Of a stretch of DNA of 64,000 nucleotides, positions 33,010 through 42,384 are shown piece by piece. This stretch comes from an uncultured Bacteroidota bacterium. GTDB lineage: Bacteria; Bacteroidota; Bacteroidia; Bacteroidales; F082. The stretch covers positions 1 to 64,000 of the forward strand of contig CALDOI010000191.1 in assembly GCA_937912115.1 (NCBI GenBank). Direction: 5' to 3'. Each line of letters starts with the position of its first letter. The stretch's first letter is position 1. Position numbers and translations under genes: made by a program. Below the pieces are notes generated by a model. It worked only from the letters and a program-made list of their open reading frames with translations, was not told the DNA's origin and searched no databases.

Positions 33010-33904
33010 AAACATATTTTGGGGAATGATTTTGATCCTTATCGGAATCCTATTTACACTTGAAAACCTAAACGTAATCGATTTCGACTGGTACAACCTA
33101 TGGCGTCTATGGCCGGTAATTCTTATCCTCTGGGGAGTATCTGTATTGCCGGTAAAAGACATAATAAAAGTAATACTTGTTCTTGTAATACTGGCAGGTT
33201 CTGTCACATACATGATGAATAGAACAGTTTACTGGCATGATAGAGATTATAGTATTACTTATGATAATAGTAATGACTACCAGGTAATAGATCAGGAATT
33301 TACAATACCAATGGATGACAGTATTGAAACAGCAACGTTGGACATGGAAGTAGCTGCAAGTAAATTTATCCTAATGGATGAATCATATAATTTGCTCGAC
33401 TTCGAGAAAAAGGGCTCGGTATTGGATTACAAATATGCTGTAACGAAAATGGACAAATCGGTTGATATTGACATCTATATTGAAGATGATGTTGTACTGA
33501 AAACCCATTCGAAAAACAAAATTGAGATGGCATTGAATGCTTTCCCTGTTTGGGATATGCATTACGAAGTAGGTGCCGCTGATGTTGATCTGGATCTATC
33601 CGGACTTAAAATCAGCAACCTCGATATTGAAGGTGGCGCAGCAGCAATAAGGGTTAAGCTCGGTGATAAGTATCATGAAACAAAGGTTAGCATCGAATCT
33701 GGTGCTTCATCAATCAAAATTAAAGTACCCGAGAATGCCTATTGCGAGTTAGATATTTCGTCAGTATTATCAGGAAAAAATATTTCCGGATTTAAAAAAG
33801 TTGATCACGGTCATTATATCACCGAAAACTTTGATCAGGCCGAATGTAAAATTTATCTTGTTGTAGAAGCAGCCGTTTCGAGTTACTCAATAGTGCGTTA
33901 CTAA
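32999..33904 (+). CDS. LiaF-like membrane protein with C-terminal toastrack domain
   Basis: The 301-residue product has three N-terminal membrane helices (about residues 5-23, 33-51 and 55-72), beginning MKFRNIFWGMILILIGILF, and a C-terminal beta-rich domain with ATLDMEVAASKFILMDES, NLDIEGGAAAIRVKLGDKY and IESGASSIKIKVP repeats, a toastrack/LiaF-like fold in which the strands AAIRV and SSIKI repeat. It forms one operon with the PspC gene, with an 11-base overlap. The pair probably senses or buffers envelope stress. A rho-independent terminator follows. Confidence 0.82.
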   Translation: MKFRNIFWGMILILIGILFTLENLNVIDFDWYNLWRLWPVILILWGVSVLPVKDIIKVILVLVILAGSVTYMMNRTVYWHDRDYSITYDNSNDYQVIDQEFTIPMDDSIETATLDMEVAASKFILMDESYNLLDFEKKGSVLDYKYAVTKMDKSVDIDIYIEDDVVLKTHSKNKIEMALNAFPVWDMHYEVGAADVDLDLSGLKISNLDIEGGAAAIRVKLGDKYHETKVSIESGASSIKIKVPENAYCELDISSVLSGKNISGFKKVDHGHYITENFDQAECKIYLVVEAAVSSYSIVRY

Positions 33905-33949
33905 CGTTGTAGGGCATAGTTCGCCCGACCAATCATATATAATATCAAG

Positions 33950-33985
33950 CCCTGCATCCAATTAAAAGGGATGCAGGGTTTTTTT
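33950..33985 (+). terminator. Rho-independent terminator of the PspC/LiaF operon
   Basis: CCCTGCATCC (33950-33959) pairs perfectly with GGATGCAGGG (33969-33978) around AATTAAAAG and is followed by seven T. It ends the operon 45 bases after the stop. Confidence 0.9.
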
Positions 33986-34117
33986 GTGCCACAACCTTTA
34001 TAACTCATATGCTGAATAATTGGCAAAATAGTAAATCTCAAATTATATCAAAAATACCTCCATCCTAATACACTTTTTAATTACTTTGCACGTTTCAAAA
34101 CAATAGAAATCACTTTT

Positions 34118-36448
34118 ATGAAAAACAGATACTTATTCGTTATTGTTACCTTGATTATAATGTTGTTTGGACAGGGTTATGTAGTTGCTCAACAGGGGGT
34201 TATCAGGGGTTTTATTTATGAAGAAGAAACAGGAGAACCTGCAATGTATTGTAACGCAATACTGGAGGGGACTAATTTTGGAGGCTCTTCGGATGTAAAT
34301 GGGTACTTTATTATATCGAAAATTGATCCCGGCAACTATACATTAAATATTACATACCTCGGTTTTGATACGGTTGTTGAAAATGTTAAAATTAAACCCG
34401 GTGATATTATCAGTCAAAATTTCTTCCTTAAAAAGTCGTCATTTAAACTTGAAACAATCACCATAAGTGCCGAAAGAGCTGCCGCCAGAACTGAAACAAA
34501 AACCTCAGTTGTGAGGATAACACCAAAACAAATTAAGCAAATACCATCTGTTGGAGGCCAGGCCGACTTTGCTCAGTATTTGCAGGTTGTTCCAGGTGTT
34601 GTGTTTACAGGTGATCAGGGTGGTCAGTTTTATATACGGGGAGGATCGCCTATTCAAAATAAGGTTATGCTCGATGGAATGACAATTTATAATCCTTTTC
34701 ACTCAATTGGCCTTTTTTCGGTTTTTGAAACAGATATTATTCGGAGTGCCGATGTTTATACCGGTGCTTTTAATGCGGAATATGGGGGCCGGCTTTCATC
34801 GGTTATGGATATAACAACAAAAGATGGAAATAAAAAAAGATTTTCAGGAGTTGTTGGAGCTTCAACCTTTGGAGCAAGAGCAGTATTAGAAGGCCCAATT
34901 GTTAAACAAAAGGCACCCGATAAAGGAAGTGCTTCATTTGTGTTGTCGTTTAAAAATTCATATTTAGCCGAAAGCTCAAAAATATTTTACAATTATATTG
35001 ATGAAAATGGACTACCGTTTAATTTCTCTGATTTTTATGGAAAGGTTTCGTTAAACGCTGCAAATGGAAGTAAAGTGAGCTTTTTTGGATTTAATTATAA
35101 CGATAATGTTAAGGATTATAAAGCCATTTCTGATTTTGGTTGGAAATCAGCTGGAGGAGGAGCAAATTTCGTAATAATTCCGGGAAAATCTCCGGTATTA
35201 ATTGATGGGTTAATTGCATATTCTCAGTATAATTCAAATATCAGCTCAAGCACTTTGAATAAGAGAAGTAGCTTTATCGGCGGCTTTAATGCCGGATTTA
35301 ATTTTACTTATTTTCTTGGGAAAGATGAATTGAAATTTGGATTCGAACTTGAAGGTTATCGAACCGAATATAAATTCACCAACTTTTTAAATACTGAAAT
35401 CGAACAAATTGAAAATACTACTCAGCTTGGATTATATGCAAAATATAAGGCTGTATTTGGAAAGTTTATCGTTGAACCCGGATTGAGAATTCAAGTTTAT
35501 GCTTCATTGTCTGAAGTTTCACCTGAGCCTAGATTTGCAATTAAATACAATGCTTCCGATAGATTTCGTTTGAAATTTGCTGGTGGTATGTATACTCAAA
35601 ACCTTATTGCAGCTTCATCAGATAGAGATGTTGTTAACTTGTTTTATGGATTTTTATCAGGACCTGAAAACCTGCCCGCTACATTTAACGCAAAGGAAGT
35701 TAATAGTAAAATCCAAAAATCTAATCACGTGGTACTTGGTTCCGAATTTGATGTATCCAATTCGATAACTATGAATGTTGAGGGATATTATAAACATTTT
35801 CCACAACTAACAAATATCAATCGTTTCAAAATATATTCTGAAGAAAGTGCACCTCCGGGAGCAACTGATGTAGAAACAAAAGATTTTATTCTTGAAAAAG
35901 GGGATGCATATGGTGTTGATGTTGTGCTGAAGTATGATTACAAAAAAGTGTATTTATGGTTAGTTTATTCATTGGGATTTGTTAATCGTGAATATGAAGC
36001 TGTTAACGGTGATATGATTAAATATACTCCTCATTTTGATCGCCGACATAATGTAAATGTGGTTTTTTCGTACGTAACAGGGAAAAAAGGAGAATGGGAG
36101 TTTGGTGCCCGTTGGAATTTGGGAACTGGTTTCCCATTTACTCAGATTCAGGGATTTTATGAATACTTATCATTCCCAGGAGGTGTTAATACTGATTATG
36201 TTAATGAAAATGGGCAGTTAGGAATAATCTATGGAGATCTATTTGAGGGAAGATTACCTATCTATCATCGTTTGGATCTTGATATTAAACGAAATATCTT
36301 TTTTAGTGAAAATACTAAAATGGTACTCGACTTAAGTGTTACAAATGTTTATGATCGTAAAAATATTTTTTATATCGATATTGTGACCAATAAAACAGTT
36401 TATCAATTACCTTTTATGCCTAGCTTTGGTTTAAGCCTTTACTTTTAA
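34118..36448 (+). CDS. TonB-dependent outer-membrane receptor
   Basis: The 776-residue protein has a signal peptide (ending GYVVAQQG), an N-terminal carboxypeptidase-regulatory-like domain (GVIRGFIYEEETGEPAMYCN at 27-46, then GYFIISKIDPGNYTLNITYLGFDT), a plug domain (IPSVGGQADFAQYLQVVPGV, FYIRGGSPIQNKVMLDGMTIY, AEYGGRLSSVMDITTKDG), and a ~500-residue beta-barrel ending in an aromatic strand (PSFGLSLYF). It imports a substrate across the outer membrane with energy from TonB. No SusD partner is nearby, so the substrate could be a metal complex, vitamin or peptide. The barrel is full length. Confidence 0.9.
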   Translation: MKNRYLFVIVTLIIMLFGQGYVVAQQGVIRGFIYEEETGEPAMYCNAILEGTNFGGSSDVNGYFIISKIDPGNYTLNITYLGFDTVVENVKIKPGDIISQNFFLKKSSFKLETITISAERAAARTETKTSVVRITPKQIKQIPSVGGQADFAQYLQVVPGVVFTGDQGGQFYIRGGSPIQNKVMLDGMTIYNPFHSIGLFSVFETDIIRSADVYTGAFNAEYGGRLSSVMDITTKDGNKKRFSGVVGASTFGARAVLEGPIVKQKAPDKGSASFVLSFKNSYLAESSKIFYNYIDENGLPFNFSDFYGKVSLNAANGSKVSFFGFNYNDNVKDYKAISDFGWKSAGGGANFVIIPGKSPVLIDGLIAYSQYNSNISSSTLNKRSSFIGGFNAGFNFTYFLGKDELKFGFELEGYRTEYKFTNFLNTEIEQIENTTQLGLYAKYKAVFGKFIVEPGLRIQVYASLSEVSPEPRFAIKYNASDRFRLKFAGGMYTQNLIAASSDRDVVNLFYGFLSGPENLPATFNAKEVNSKIQKSNHVVLGSEFDVSNSITMNVEGYYKHFPQLTNINRFKIYSEESAPPGATDVETKDFILEKGDAYGVDVVLKYDYKKVYLWLVYSLGFVNREYEAVNGDMIKYTPHFDRRHNVNVVFSYVTGKKGEWEFGARWNLGTGFPFTQIQGFYEYLSFPGGVNTDYVNENGQLGIIYGDLFEGRLPIYHRLDLDIKRNIFFSENTKMVLDLSVTNVYDRKNIFYIDIVTNKTVYQLPFMPSFGLSLYF

Positions 36449-36469
36449 CCACCTTCTAGTTTTAAAGAA

Positions 36470-37898
36470 ATGACCAAGTTGTATCTTTCCACGTTAGTCC
36501 TACTTGCTTTTTCTATTTTAATATCGTGCAAACCAACCAACAACACTAATTTGAAACAACCTAAGGCTAAACAAATAGCTAAAGAACTGGTAATGCATGG
36601 TGATGCCCGCATCGATAATTATTATTGGCTTATAGTATTGATACTGTTAGCAGACGAAAATTTGATATCTATTTTAGGAATACTGTAACAAATAAGTTAT
36701 TTGATGAGGTAATATCAAATACCACCGGTAATATTGTTTGGGCCAATGATAATCGTACGGTTTACTATCAGGTTAAGGATAAGACCTTGAGATCATATAG
36801 AATTTATAAACATGAAGTGGGAACTGCTGTTGAAACTGATGTGCTTATTTATGAAGAAGCTGATCCAACATTTTCAGTTTATGTATATAAAACAAAATCT
36901 GACAAGTATCTGGTAATAAGTTCCGAAAGTATTCTTTAGAGTGAGTACCGAATTCTGGATGCAAATAATCCCGATGGTAAGTTTAATATTTTTCAACAGA
37001 GATTGCCAAAGGTTGAATATAGTATTAGGCATCAAAACGGCAGGTTTTTAATACTTACAAATTTTGAGGCTTCAAACTTTCGTTTGATGGAAGTTGGAGA
37101 GAATGAGACGGATATAAATAACTGGACTGAAGTTATTGAGGGAAGAGATGACGTAATGCTTGAAGACTTAAAAGTATTTTCCGTTTTTTTTGTTGTTACA
37201 GAACGTAAAAACGGACTTTCGAAATTCAGGATATTTAATACTAGTTTAGTTAGTGATTATTTCCTGGATTTCGAGGAAGACGATTACTATGTAACTTCGT
37301 CGGCAAATCCTGATTTTAGTTCTCAAAAATTTAGGTATAATTACACATCATTAAAAACGCCTCGCACTGTTTATGATTATGATATGATTGATCGTGAGCA
37401 AAAAATGTTAAAAAGACAAGAGGTAGTTGGAGGATATAACCCAGATGATTATATAACCGAAAGAAAGTACGCAGTAGCCCGCGATGGTGTAAAATACCCA
37501 TTTCGATAGTGTACAAAAAAGGATATAAGATTGACGGGAAAGCCCCCTTATTGCTATATGCCTACGGCTCGTATGGAATCAACATTGAGTCAACATTCAG
37601 GTCGTTGCGTTTAAGTTTACTAGATAGAGGATTTGCTTTTGCGATAGCTCATGTTCGCGGAGGCGAGGAATTGGGACGCCATTGGTACGAAGATGGTAAA
37701 ATGCTAAACAAGAAGAACACTTATTTTGACTTTATTGATTGTGGTAAATATTTGGTTGCCGAAAAATACACTTCACCTAATAGTATGTTTGCAATGGGTG
37801 GTAGTGCAGGCGGACTATTGGTTGGGGCAGTTATTAATTATAGCCCCGAATTATTTAAAGGAGCAATTGCAGCCGTTCCGTTTGTTGATGCTGCTTAA
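36470..37898 (+). pseudogene. ptrB: Decayed oligopeptidase B (prolyl oligopeptidase family, S9A)
   Basis: Three frames together resemble protease II. The start has a lipoprotein signal (SILISCKPT) and KAKQIAKELVMHGDARIDNYYW, then about 100 residues are missing and a frame shift leads to YSIDTVSRRKFDIYFRNTVT and VWANDNRTVYYQVKDKTLRS, up to a TAG at about 36938. Reading continues in a further frame with EYRILDANNPDGKFNIFQQR and VEYSIRHQNGRFL to a second stop at 37507-37509, then YKKGYKIDGKAPLLLYAYGS and HVRGGEELGRHWYEDG to GGSAGGLL with the catalytic Ser. The catalytic Asp and His region is absent, and translation ends at 37898. The gene cannot make an active peptidase. Confidence 0.9.
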
Positions 37899-37973
37899 TC
37901 CTGAGAAGTACTAGCATAACTATTGGTGAATACATTCACCAAAAAGTTATAGTATTGTTTATGATATTTGGTA

Positions 37974-39257
37974 TTAACGAGGTCTTCGAGAAAAGGTTCT
38001 CCGGCTTTTTTGTTGGTTTTCACTTCCTCCGGCATTTGAAGAATTGGGAGAACGCCTTCTTTGAAATTGCTTCTTTGAGGCATTTGGTTTTACAGACTTT
38101 TTAACTTCAACCTGAGTACCATCATCCTCAAAAGGGTTTTCCTCAGCTATGGTTATGGTTTGATCAATAAGCTTTTGAATATCTTTCAAATATGCTCTTT
38201 CCTCAGCATCGCAAAATGAAAGTGCGATACCACTTGCTCCTGCTCTACCGGTTCGGCCAATTCGATGAACATAGGTTTCAGGAATATTTGGAAGATCAAA
38301 ATTTATTACATGCGAAAGATCATCTATATCAATTCCACGAGCTGCAATATCAGTTGCAATAAGAACCTTTGTGTGGCCGCTTTTGAAATTGCTGAGAGCT
38401 CGTTGCCTTGCTCCTTGCGATTTATTGCTGTGAATAGCTTCGGAAACTATTGATGCTTTGTCAAGAATTTTTACGATTTTATTGGCTCCATGTTTGGTTC
38501 TTGAAAAAATTAGCACCGACCCAACTTCATCTGTTTTTAGAATATGCAGAAGTAGTTTTGGTTTATCTTTTTTACTAACATAGTATAGAAACTGCTCAAC
38601 CTTTTCAGCCGTTGTTTGCTCTGGCTTTACTGTTACTTTCTCAGGGTTTCCAAGTATTTTTTGTGATAGCCTTACTATATCAGGTGGCATGGTTGCCGAA
38701 AAAAACAATGATTGTCTTTTTACAGGTAATTTTGCAATGATTTTTCGAATATCGTGGATGAAGCCCATATCTAGCATACGATCTGCTTCATCAAGCACTG
38801 AGAATTCAATATCACTTAAAGTAATAAATCCTTGTTCTATTAGATCGAGCAAACGACCAGGAGTTGCAATTAGTATTTCTACGCCCTGACGCAGGCTTTG
38901 TGTTTGAGCCAATTGCTTAACTCCACCAAAAATTACAGTATTTCGGATTCCGGTATACTTACCATAGGTTGTAAAACTATCAGCAATTTGGATCGCAAGT
39001 TCACGTGTTGGTGTAACAATTAAGGCTCTTATCTTTCGCCGTCCTTTGATTTGTTGCGGATTATTGTAGATATGTTGAAGTATGGGAATGGCAAATGCTG
39101 CCGTTTTTCCTGTACCTGTTTGGGCACAACCTAATAAGTCCTTTCCTTGTAGTAGTATTGGAATTGATTGTTCCTGGATGGGAGTTGGGTGTGAATAGCC
39201 TTCAGCCTCTATGGCTTTCAGGATGGGGTCGATAACCCCTAAAGATTTGAATGTCAT
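37974..39257 (-). CDS. rhlE: DEAD-box RNA helicase, RhlE-like
   Basis: The 427-residue protein shows all DEAD-box motifs: the Q motif (TPIQEQ), [59 protein letters not shown] and HRIGRTGR. The tail from residue 375 is rich in Arg, Ser, Asn and Gln ([18 protein letters not shown]), typical of RhlE-like proteins and of RNA binding. It unwinds short RNA duplexes in the cytoplasm for ribosome assembly or RNA turnover. It is monocistronic. Its end is 75 bases from the oligopeptidase B remnant. Confidence 0.93.
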   Translation of the reverse strand: MTFKSLGVIDPILKAIEAEGYSHPTPIQEQSIPILLQGKDLLGCAQTGTGKTAAFAIPILQHIYNNPQQIKGRRKIRALIVTPTRELAIQIADSFTTYGKYTGIRNTVIFGGVKQLAQTQSLRQGVEILIATPGRLLDLIEQGFITLSDIEFSVLDEADRMLDMGFIHDIRKIIAKLPVKRQSLFFSATMPPDIVRLSQKILGNPEKVTVKPEQTTAEKVEQFLYYVSKKDKPKLLLHILKTDEVGSVLIFSRTKHGANKIVKILDKASIVSEAIHSNKSQGARQRALSNFKSGHTKVLIATDIAARGIDIDDLSHVINFDLPNIPETYVHRIGRTGRAGASGIALSFCDAEERAYLKDIQKLIDQTITIAEENPFEDDGTQVEVKKSVKPNASKKQFQRRRSPNSSNAGGSENQQKSRRTFSRRPR

Positions 39258-39277
39258 GTAATAACTATAATGTGCGG

Positions 39278-39285
39278 CAAAGATA
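39278..39285 (-). promoter_or_regulatory. Promoter element TATCTTTG of the rhlE-like gene
   Basis: Read on the minus strand, TATCTTTG is a full match to TAnnTTTG, 20 bases before the ATG. No -33 TTTG is evident. The gap 39286-39522 contains short GTTAT/ATAAC repeats and no gene. Confidence 0.55.
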
Positions 39286-39522
39286 CATCATTTGTTTGGA
39301 TATCCTGTTTTTTATTAATTTGGAGAGGTGTGAGGTTATCCGTTACTTGTTATTAGTTATATGTTATACGCTTTGTGTGTTGCTTTGGAAGACCAACACT
39401 TTATATGTCCTTATATGGTTAAATAATCCATCGGAATAATGGTTTGTAGAGCGATCTGTTATTTTAGGTGAGTATTGTTCTAAGCCGAATCAACGTATAA
39501 CTATTTAACACATAACTTATAA

Positions 39523-40848
39523 CTAAATAACAGTTACCCTTATTTTTTTCTTTTTAAGTTTAGTATTATTTATCGATGAGATTAGGTTTTCAACTACCGA
39601 TTCGTGAACTCCTACAAATGCGCAATCTTGTTTTAATTCGATAATTCCGATCTGATCGTTGGTAAGCCCGCCTTGTTTTATGCATAACCCTGCAATATCG
39701 CCTTTTGAAATTTTATCTTTTCTACCACCTGAAATAAATAAAGTGCTCCATCGCGTTCTTTCCTGATCGTTCGACTTCTGTAATTCAATATCTCGAAAGC
39801 TATCCTTTGCGGGAACGTTAATAAAGTCAGGAAGATCTTCCTTTACCCACTGAATAACATATGCTGTCCCCTCCTTATGCATACGTGCTGTTCTTCCGTT
39901 TCTATGTGTGAACTCATATTTTTTAAGTGGAAATTGATAATGGATTATAAATTTTATTTCCGGCACATCAATACCTCTGGCTGCCAGGTCGGTGGCAATG
40001 ATAATTTGGTGAGTACCATTTCTGAATTTAATTAGAGCTCGTTCTCTATCTTTCTGCTCCATTCCCCCGTAGAAGCAGCCATGATTAACTTTTTTTTCTG
40101 TGAGATAATCACTCACATATTGAATTGTGTCTTTAAAGTTACAGAAGATAATTCCAGGCTGGTTTCCAATGTGATTTAGTAAAGTTAAGAGAGCGTCAAG
40201 TTTGTCTTTTGATGGTGAAAGGACTGTCTTGATTTTTAGATTGGAGATTTGTTCGTGTGAGTAATCAAGGTAGGCTGGATTTCTCATTCCAACGAATGCA
40301 GGAATTTCAACTCTCTGGGTTGCTGAGGTAAGTATCTTCTTTTGAACCTTTGGTAAGGCATCGGCTATTTCGATCATTTCCGATTCGAATCCAATTTCAA
40401 GTGATTTATCGAACTCATCCAGAACAAGTGTGGTGATTGAATCAGTTACAAACCTCTCTCTTCGTAAATGGTCGGCAATACGTCCGGGAGTTCCAATAAG
40501 TATAGCTGGCGGATGTTTTATGTCGATCATATCCTGAGAGCCTGATCGGCCACCATATACGGCTATAGCCTTATAACCTGTTCCCATTTGTCGGATAACT
40601 TGTTCGATTTGAATAGCCAGTTCCCGTGATGGAACAATAATCAGAACTTGTATTTCAGATTTTTCAGGATCCAGTTCGCTAATAATTGGTAATAGGAAAG
40701 CAAGTGTTTTTCCTGTTCCTGTTGGAGATAGTAATACGGTCGATGGGTTAGATTGAATAGTTAAAAGAGCCTCTTCCTGCATGGGATTTAGGTTTTTAAT
40801 ATTCAATTTATCGAGAATTTCCTGTTGGTTTTTTATGATGCTTGACAT
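39523..40848 (-). CDS. DEAD-box-type helicase with DEFD motif and DbpA-like RNA-binding tail
   Basis: From ATG 40848 the protein has 441 residues. Motifs are LNPMQEEAL (Q-like), SPTGTGKT, PSRELAIQ, TPGRIADHL, DEFDKSLEIGF in place of DEAD, TSATQ, IFCNFKDT, ATDLAARGID and HRNGRTARM. The C-terminal ~75 residues (KGDIAGLCIKQGGLTNDQIG, FVGVHESVVENLISSINNT and KKKKIRVTVI) form a DbpA-type RNA-binding fold. Bacteroidota DbpA-like proteins often carry DEFD. It probably acts in 50S subunit assembly. ATG 40848 is supported by a promoter element directly upstream and excludes a TTG start at 40881. Confidence 0.88.
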   Translation of the reverse strand: MSSIIKNQQEILDKLNIKNLNPMQEEALLTIQSNPSTVLLSPTGTGKTLAFLLPIISELDPEKSEIQVLIIVPSRELAIQIEQVIRQMGTGYKAIAVYGGRSGSQDMIDIKHPPAILIGTPGRIADHLRRERFVTDSITTLVLDEFDKSLEIGFESEMIEIADALPKVQKKILTSATQRVEIPAFVGMRNPAYLDYSHEQISNLKIKTVLSPSKDKLDALLTLLNHIGNQPGIIFCNFKDTIQYVSDYLTEKKVNHGCFYGGMEQKDRERALIKFRNGTHQIIIATDLAARGIDVPEIKFIIHYQFPLKKYEFTHRNGRTARMHKEGTAYVIQWVKEDLPDFINVPAKDSFRDIELQKSNDQERTRWSTLFISGGRKDKISKGDIAGLCIKQGGLTNDQIGIIELKQDCAFVGVHESVVENLISSINNTKLKKKKIRVTVI

Positions 40849-40852
40849 GGTG

Positions 40853-40860
40853 CAAAGGTA
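40853..40860 (-). promoter_or_regulatory. Promoter element TACCTTTG abutting the helicase start
   Basis: On the minus strand TACCTTTG ends only 4 bases before the ATG at 40848. Transcription usually starts about 5-8 bases beyond this element, so the transcript would start at or next to the ATG and be leaderless. Confidence 0.5.
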
Positions 40861-40961
40861 GGATTTACTTAATACTTGCAATTGGTATTCTTGGTCCTTT
40901 TGTATTTGTACTAAAATGACCGCATCAATATTGTTTATTGATAGTCGTTAAATCATTTTTG

Positions 40962-42038
40962 TTATTCTTCTATACAAATCCCATCAATTTGTGTGATGGA
41001 ATCGGTGGCAGGTGAGAGATATCTTCCAGTAGTTATTTTTTTAAATGATTGATAATTAATTTTACTAAGTTGATCCATATATTTTGAATGGGTTATTTCC
41101 GTGAATGAGTTAGTTAAGCTACTTGTTACTGTATTGTATTGATTTAAAGAAGATTGTTTGATTTCCTGGATTTGAGTAGCCACCATATTCATTAACTCTT
41201 CATTTTCCAGAACTTTTTTTCTAACCAATGTTGTTACTATTATTGCAATACCTAATTCGACAAGTAGAGGTAATCCAAGAATTGAAAATATTGCAACACT
41301 TACAGAAGAAATAATGGCACCTTTGGCAACATGACCTGATTTGATTTCGTTTTTCTTAATAAATACTACATAAGCAGTAATAAATATCAAAGCGACTGCC
41401 ATTATTGGATTAGCTGATGCAATAGATGTAACGCCCATACTACCAATAACTTCTGCTATTTTCTTTTGGTCGTTATTTTTTAGGCCAAAAAAAACTGAAG
41501 CAGCACCTATAGAGGTTCCAATAATTTCAAATGCATCAAAACTAAGTAAATCATAGAAGTATGTTTTATCAACAAAAGGTATTTTTTCAGAACACCAATC
41601 TGCATACTTATCATAATTGCCTTTTTCCCAAGTGAAGAATGGAAGACCTTGTTTGGTAGTTAGATCTTTCCAAATAGATGACACATAATTCACTATCTCG
41701 TCAGTATTGGAATCATCTTGTTTTGTATTCTTTATTCTATCCCAAGCACTAAATAAGTCATGACCTCCATCAAACATTCTATGATTTCCACCCCCAATAT
41801 GTGATCTTAGGTATTCCATATCAAGAGCTTTATCATAAGCAGAGGCTGTTCCTTTGGTAATACTTTCTGACCAATTTAATAAATCAGGGTTCGAAAGAAA
41901 AGGCATTGTTGTCCCCGACAATAAACTAGACACTTGTTTGTATTTATGCATGGCCTTAAGATTTGCTTTTGATGCAGTTTCACGTAATGATTCAGAATTA
42001 TCTTTTAATAACTTTTTGAATCTATTAATATTGGCCAT
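40962..42038 (-). CDS. Membrane protein of unknown function with HIGGGNHRMFDGGHD motif
   Basis: I do not recognise this 358-residue protein with confidence. Residues 1-165 are hydrophilic and hold a His/Gly-rich segment (HIGGGNHRMFDGGHDLFSAW at 80-99), then WKDLTTKQGLPFFTWEKG. Residues ~168-272 contain three or four membrane helices, and the last 85 residues are polar. The rather conserved-looking motif HRxFDGGHD with Asp90 and His93 could be a metal site, but this is only a guess. The gene is alone between a helicase and a palindromic element, has no operon partner, and its product has no signal peptide. A standalone accessory gene is the likely description. Confidence 0.6.
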   Translation of the reverse strand: MANINRFKKLLKDNSESLRETASKANLKAMHKYKQVSSLLSGTTMPFLSNPDLLNWSESITKGTASAYDKALDMEYLRSHIGGGNHRMFDGGHDLFSAWDRIKNTKQDDSNTDEIVNYVSSIWKDLTTKQGLPFFTWEKGNYDKYADWCSEKIPFVDKTYFYDLLSFDAFEIIGTSIGAASVFFGLKNNDQKKIAEVIGSMGVTSIASANPIMAVALIFITAYVVFIKKNEIKSGHVAKGAIISSVSVAIFSILGLPLLVELGIAIIVTTLVRKKVLENEELMNMVATQIQEIKQSSLNQYNTVTSSLTNSFTEITHSKYMDQLSKINYQSFKKITTGRYLSPATDSITQIDGICIEE

Positions 42039-42140
42039 TTCATTTTATGTTTAGCACTGCTAATTTACAAAATAATTTGTTTTGAGATTGGGACAAACTG
42101 TATCAAATCAGTGATAGTATAGGTATTGCAAATATAAGAA

Positions 42141-42298
42141 CAGGGCTGCTGATCGGCAGGGATTGAAGTGGTAGCTTGGTGAAATGGGTGCTGATATTTT
42201 TTGTTGGCAGGCGAAGGCTGACGGAGGAAGCCCACGTACTGCCTACAAAAATACAGTGGCCATGAAGCAACTACAAACGGAAAGCCCGTTAAGCCGCA
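42141..42298. repeat. Long imperfect palindrome, candidate mobile repeat or structured RNA
   Basis: TTTTTGTTGGCAG (42198-42210) pairs with CTGCCTACAAAAA (42239-42251) with one T-T mismatch, and the loop contains an inner GGCT/AGCC stem (42216-42219 and 42229-42232). Weaker pairs continue outward: GTAGCTT (42171-42177) with AAGCAAC (42265-42271), and GGGCT (42143-42147) with AGCCC (42283-42287). The element is clearly richer in G and C than the flanks. No coding frame covers it. It is not in the ABC-F leader, since the promoter is downstream of it. It may be a MITE-like repeat or an RNA; I know no matching family. Confidence 0.6.
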
Positions 42299-42354
42299 AA
42301 AAAAAGCTATTTATTCTAAACTAGAACCAAATCTATTATATCTCTCAAAGTAAT

Positions 42355-42362
42355 TATCTTTG
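42355..42362 (+). promoter_or_regulatory. Promoter element TATCTTTG of the ABC-F gene
   Basis: TATCTTTG is a full match to TAnnTTTG, followed by GCG, 22 bases before the ATG 42385. Confidence 0.55.
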
Positions 42363-42384
42363 CGCCCAATTTTAAAAGATATAA

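Larger units (their letters stand above)
42039..42384. other. Gene-free region with a structured GC-richer element
   Basis: These 346 bases hold no open frame that I can support. The part 42141-42298 is described separately as a palindromic element. The part 42300-42384 is AT-rich and carries the ABC-F promoter. Confidence 0.6.

Noticed and set aside
39258-39522. TTAT/ATAAC short repeats between the helicase genes as a repeat array
   Set aside because: Units are irregular and short; no constant spacer length, so neither CRISPR nor an iteron array.
42281-42296. GTTAAGC in the palindromic element as an integron attC core site
   Set aside because: A matching RYYYAAC partner at the other end was not found, and no integrase or cassette array is near.
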